Shown one piece after another: positions 7,365 through 10,179 of a DNA stretch of 10,179 bases. The notes under the pieces were generated by a model, which saw only the letters and a program-made list of their open reading frames with translations, searched no databases and was not told the origin of the DNA. The stretch lies in the NCBI GenBank assembly GCA_964389805.1, contig CAYMFU010000323.1, positions 1-10,179 of the forward strand. The letters are read 5' to 3'. Position numbers and translations under genes: made by a program. Numbering within the stretch: position 1 is the stretch's first letter; every line of letters starts with the position of its first letter. The DNA is from JAGTVG01 sp964389805. Its GTDB lineage: Bacteria; Bacteroidota; Bacteroidia; Cytophagales; Cyclobacteriaceae.

Positions 7365-8597
7365 CTACAAATCTTTTAGTGCAAATAACTCGGCAATTTT
7401 AACAATAACTTCGACACTTTTCTCCATTGACTGAATTGGAACATATTCATATTTCCCGTGAAAGTTATGTCCTCCGGCGAATATATTAGGACATGGCAAT
7501 CCCATATAAGACAGTTTTGATCCATCGGTTCCTCCGCGAATTGGTTTCTTTATAGGTTCAACATTTACCGCATTCATAGCTTCTTCAGCTATATCAACGA
7601 TGTATTTAACTGGTTCTACTTTTTCACGCATATTAAAATACTGATCCACAAGCTCAAGGGTGACCCTCCCATCGCCATATTTAAGATTCATAAATTCAGC
7701 ACAATCCCGCATTAATTTCTTTTTGGCCTGGAATTTATCAAGGTTATGATCGCGGATAATATACCTGAAGGTCGTGTGTTCAACTTGTCCATTATAGTCA
7801 ATGAGATGGAAAAATCCCTCATAATCCGTGGTATATTCTGGTCGCTGGTCAACTGGAAGCATGGCATTAAATTCCATACCAAGTAAAATTGCATTTATCA
7901 TTTGATTTTTTGCAGTTCCCGGATGCACATTCCTTCCCTGTATTTTGACCGTTGCCAATGCCGCATTGAAATTTTCATATTCAAGCTCACCTATTCTCCC
8001 ACCATCTAAAGTATAAGCTACATCAGCACCAAATTTTTTCACATCAAATTTATCAGCACCACGACCGATCTCTTCATCGACTGTAAATCCAATACGAATT
8101 TTACCATGTTTTATAGTGGGATTTTTTTTCAAATATTCCATGGCAGTCATTATTTCAGCAATCCCTGCCTTATCATCAGCTCCCAACAAAGTTTTACCAT
8201 CGGTAGTTATGATATCCTGATCCTTATACAACAACAATTCAGGAAAGTCTTTTGGGGATAAAACCATGTTCAATTCTTTATTGAGTTCAATATCATCCCC
8301 CTTATAATTTTTGACAATTTGCGGATTCACATTACTACCAGACATATCCGGACTGGTATCCATATGAGATATAAAACCAATTACAGGTACCTTTTTATTA
8401 ATATTAGCTGGTAAAGTGGCCATAATGTAAGCATGATCATCAATACTTATTTCTTCAAGTCCCATTTCTTTTAATTCATCGACAAGTTTTCTTGCGAGAT
8501 CCCATTGTTTTTCAGTGCTCGGACAAGTCTGTGAAGATTCATCGGATTGAGTATCAATTTTTACATAACTTAGAAATCGATCTGTTACAGTCTTCAT
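7365..8597 (-). CDS. pepT: peptidase T (tripeptide aminopeptidase, M20B)
   Basis: Cytoplasmic di-zinc aminopeptidase that removes the N-terminal residue from tripeptides, in peptide turnover. No signal peptide is present. At 410 residues it matches the length of the Escherichia coli enzyme (about 408). The catalytic set is complete: ISHMDTSPD (H78 zinc ligand, D80), LLGADDKAG (D141 bridging zinc), TVDEEIGRG (E175 general base, E176 ligand), TLDGG (D198) and FAGGHNFHGKYEYVP (H377). The dimerisation-domain signature GRNVHPGTAKNQMINA (221-236) and substrate-binding RGGTDGS (354-360) are also intact. It appears to be monocistronic: the neighbour behind it has its own terminator and the gene ahead converges. 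I see no good promoter match upstream. Family assignment is very secure. Confidence 0.97.
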   Translation of the reverse strand: MKTVTDRFLSYVKIDTQSDESSQTCPSTEKQWDLARKLVDELKEMGLEEISIDDHAYIMATLPANINKKVPVIGFISHMDTSPDMSGSNVNPQIVKNYKGDDIELNKELNMVLSPKDFPELLLYKDQDIITTDGKTLLGADDKAGIAEIMTAMEYLKKNPTIKHGKIRIGFTVDEEIGRGADKFDVKKFGADVAYTLDGGRIGELEYENFNAALATVKIQGRNVHPGTAKNQMINAILLGMEFNAMLPVDQRPEYTTDYEGFFHLIDYNGQVEHTTFRYIIRDHNLDKFQAKKKLMRDCAEFMNLKYGDGRVTLELVDQYFNMREKVEPVKYIVDIAEEAMNAVNVEPIKKPIRGGTDGSKLSYMGLPCPNIFAGGHNFHGKYEYVPIQSMEKSVEVIVKIAELFALKDL

Positions 8598-8700
8598 AAA
8601 AATCAGATTTAATTATTTACCACAATAATACTGGAATATGTGATTATAATAAAAAGGAGATCAAATTCTTTCAGGTAATTCAATCAAAAAAATACACAAT

Positions 8701-8724
8701 AAAAAATCCCGCTATTAGCGGGAT
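8701..8724 (-). terminator. intrinsic terminator of the GRAM-domain gene
   Basis: A perfect 7-bp stem, ATCCCGC (8706-8712) with GCGGGAT (8718-8724) and loop TATTA, is followed on the minus strand by a T-run (complement of the A-run 8701-8706). It lies 35 bases after the stop of the gene ending at 8760. The strong GC stem in an AT-rich region makes this a confident call. Confidence 0.88.
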
Positions 8725-8759
8725 ATCGATTATAATGCAATAAACTTCGTGTGGATTAT

Positions 8760-9065
8760 TTAATACATTTGATTCACCATTTTACACCAGGTATCGCGGT
8801 CCTTAATTTTAAAGTTCAGCTCTTTCCCATCCTTCTTTACAATATTCATTCCTTTGTTTGAGAAAAAACCAGTTTTAAAAGGGATTACCTCTTTAATGTC
8901 AACCGGTATAATTTCCATATTACTTTTTGAGTTTGTTTCGTTTTTAGGTTTGAAGTAAATTCTCTGGTTGGTTAATATAAGTTTGCCATCCACTTTGCTT
9001 CCGTTCATATATTGAGAATCTCCTGCCTTTACAACCTGCTCATTTGGCTTTAATTCGATTTTCAT
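8760..9065 (-). CDS. small GRAM/PH-like domain protein
   Basis: A 101-residue protein made up of a single GRAM (PH-like) domain. The visible pattern is LKPNEQVVKAGDSQYM (5-20), then GKLILTNQRIYFKPK (27-41, the hallmark 'LTNqRIyF' strand), then IIPVDIKEVIPFKTG (52-66), then MNIVKKDGKELNFKIKDRDTWCKMV. No signal peptide or membrane segment is present, so it should be cytosolic. Eukaryotic GRAM domains bind lipids or proteins. The role of the free-standing bacterial versions is unknown, and lipid binding here would be inference. It is flanked by a transposase fragment upstream and has its own terminator, so it is probably transcribed alone. The only purine-rich tract upstream (GGGAAGGA) is about 20 bases or more from the ATG, too far to be a normal ribosome-binding site. 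Confidence 0.82.
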   Translation of the reverse strand: MKIELKPNEQVVKAGDSQYMNGSKVDGKLILTNQRIYFKPKNETNSKSNMEIIPVDIKEVIPFKTGFFSNKGMNIVKKDGKELNFKIKDRDTWCKMVNQMY

Positions 9066-9175
9066 GATTTCAATTATTTTAATTCCTTCCCTACCGATAA
9101 AACATTTATTATGCCAAAAAAATATTCATTTGATTATCAACCATTTATGCCTGTTTTAGGATGGTAAAAGTATAT

Positions 9176-9385
9176 TTAGTGTCCGGTTTTGATATATTGT
9201 TGTTCGATATAATACAGAAAACTTTTAATGCGAGTCTTACTCCTTCTGAAATCCTTCATCAGATTCATCCGTGTACGGTTCAAACTCCTAAGCTCTTCCA
9301 GGTCCCGATCAAATTCATGAATACCATGGATCATATCCTTTTCAAGGGCACGAGCAATTATACGACTGTCTACATATTGGTATGG
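9176..9385 (-). mobile_element. IS110-family transposase fragment
   Basis: A minus-strand frame of about 69 codons, ending with TAA at 9176-9178, matches the middle of IS110-type (DEDD) transposases. It shows VDSRIIARALEKDM, then EELRSLNRTRMNLM, then KDFRRSKTRIKSFLYY. In intact enzymes these follow the TDxxD catalytic motif and lead into the spacer before the C-terminal transposase domain. Only the last Asp of that motif seems present (the D of VDSR). Everything before it, and the C-terminal domain with its conserved Ser, are missing. No ATG fits a real start, and no IS ends or target duplication can be defined because this family lacks standard terminal inverted repeats. The fragment begins within about 15 bases of the plus-strand hydrolase remnant, so the junction lies near 9373-9390. 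The overlapping plus-strand frame at 9161-9391 is a shadow. Confidence 0.66.
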
Positions 9386-9930
9386 GTTTAAATGCCCCCC
9401 TAGTACCTACAAATCTTACGAAAGAATTAGGACTACCTGGAGCTGTGGGAGTGGATTCGCTTTATTATACTGATACACTTCGCAAACCATATATGACCTG
9501 GTATTTTACTATGTTTCACCTTAGTGTTGTAACTTTTTCACCATGGTTGCCAAAGAAAGCTATAGCGAAACATATGAGGAATAAGGATGATAAGAGTCCA
9601 CTTGACACCTTGGGCAGAAGCTTAAAAAGGGCTGTCGTTAGAGGAAGTGTTGGCTCAGCCTGGGAATCAACGAGAGATGTATGCTATGATTGGGATTTCG
9701 ATCCACGTCTTATCAAATGTAGAAATATTTGTGTCTGGCATGCTACTGATGACACTTGGTGTCCACCTCAGATAGGAAAATGGATTGCCGAATATTTTGG
9801 TGCCAAAGAAGGGGTGCATGTTAACTTTAAAGATGATGACTTAGGTTACGGGCACCTCACTTATTACACCCAAAATTTCTTATAACCAGAGAATTCTATG
9901 ATCAAAGCACTTTTAGATGGATTAGAATAG
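9382..9930 (+). pseudogene. C-terminal remnant of an alpha/beta hydrolase
   Basis: The frame from 9382 to TAA at 9883-9885 resembles the last two-thirds of alpha/beta-fold hydrolases of the large, uncharacterised 'AB hydrolase' group. It has VVRGSVGSAWESTRDVCYDW, FDPRLI, then VWHATDDTWCPPQIG with the likely catalytic Asp and LGYGHLTYY with the catalytic His. The N-terminal half with the oxyanion loop and the nucleophile Ser elbow is absent. The frame simply runs into the antisense transposase fragment, so the ATG at 9382 is probably accidental. After the TAA the same frame continues as PENSMIKALLDGLE to TAG at 9928-9930, which reads like a natural hydrolase C-terminus. The TAA is therefore probably a nonsense mutation (for example from CAA or GAA). 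Both defects point to a dead gene. Its substrate cannot be inferred. Confidence 0.7.
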
Positions 9931-10179
9931 AATCAGTTTGAAAAATGAAAAGCCTATTGGTAGAATGTATATAGCGCATTAAAACGCACCATATACTAAC
10001 CATTAGGTGAAATATTTAACCATATTATCCTAATCCCACGAGATAATTGGACTCCTCGACTTACTAGCTATAGAAGAATTGTATTAAGGTGCACGGATTA
10101 AATATACTGTTCTATTATTTCCAGGAGGTATTGATTTAAATTCTGAGTATGCCATCAAATTCAATATAATGGATAACTA
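9931..10179. other. unassigned right end of window
   Basis: No gene can be supported here. All frames are broken by stops except a plus-strand frame open from about 10089 to the edge. That frame contains TVLLFPGGIDLNSEYAIKFN but has no in-frame start codon and no family I recognise. It could be part of a further decayed gene or one continuing beyond the window. The loose inverted pattern TATATAGCGC / GCACCATATA at about 9969-9996 is imperfect. The stretch follows a pseudogene and is most likely degraded sequence. Confidence 0.4.

Noticed and set aside
8651..8662. AAAAAGGAGATC, a Shine-Dalgarno-like string on the plus strand
   Set aside because: No start codon with an open frame follows at a suitable distance.
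9161..9391. Plus-strand 76-codon open frame
   Set aside because: It is antisense to the minus-strand frame that matches IS110 transposases and has no protein-family character of its own.
10089..10179. Open frame with LLFPGG at the right edge, considered as a DJ-1/PfpI-like or glutamine amidotransferase-like gene
   Set aside because: The short LFPGG string is not enough. There is no in-frame start, no nucleophile motif, and the frame is cut by the window end.
1..10179. CRISPR arrays, tRNA or rRNA genes, riboswitches and phage or defence modules
   Set aside because: I saw no regularly spaced direct repeats, cloverleaf-like segments, conserved riboswitch cores or recognisable defence proteins on either strand.

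Overview
The window looks like an AT-rich chromosomal segment from a member of the Bacteroidota. The signs are A/T-rich leaders without a clear Shine-Dalgarno sequence, several lipoproteins with a short lipobox, an M20 tripeptidase, a DUF4382 lipoprotein, and a cluster of exported glycan-active enzymes (GH29, S1 sulfatase, carbohydrate-esterase-like hydrolase, GH97 remnant). An environmental, probably marine or sediment, polysaccharide degrader is a reasonable inference. The sequence does not fix the genus.

Layout from left to right. The 3' part of a sugar phosphate isomerase/epimerase gene (+, cut by the window edge) ends in a hairpin terminator. That terminator also separates it from a converging gene for an exported protein of unknown function (-). 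Next comes a minus-strand block, read right to left: a GH97 glycosidase remnant (6353-6045), a Tat-exported alpha/beta hydrolase (6035-5106), a lipoprotein sulfatase (5083-3662) and a lipoprotein alpha-L-fucosidase (3533-1782). The first three are 9 and 22 bases apart and look like one transcription unit. The fucosidase follows after 128 bases. Together they would remove sulfate esters, acyl groups and alpha-fucose from a decorated glycan outside the cytoplasm. There is no susC/susD pair in the window, so a complete polysaccharide utilization locus is not shown.

To the right, a DUF4382 lipoprotein gene (+) diverges from the glycan block across an AT-rich gap. It converges on peptidase T (-). 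A small GRAM/PH-like protein (-) follows, with its own intrinsic terminator.

The right end (about 9176-10179) is a decay zone. A fragment of an IS110-family transposase lies on the minus strand. Directly beside it on the plus strand is the C-terminal part of an alpha/beta hydrolase that lacks its nucleophile region and carries an in-frame stop shortly before its apparent natural end. The last 250 bases hold nothing I can identify.

I found no CRISPR array, tRNA, rRNA or convincing new defence system. The most notable structure is the GH97 remnant. It seems to keep a signal-peptide start and the C-terminal domain in the same reading frame, separated by one stop codon, as expected after a large internal deletion at the head of a still intact operon.
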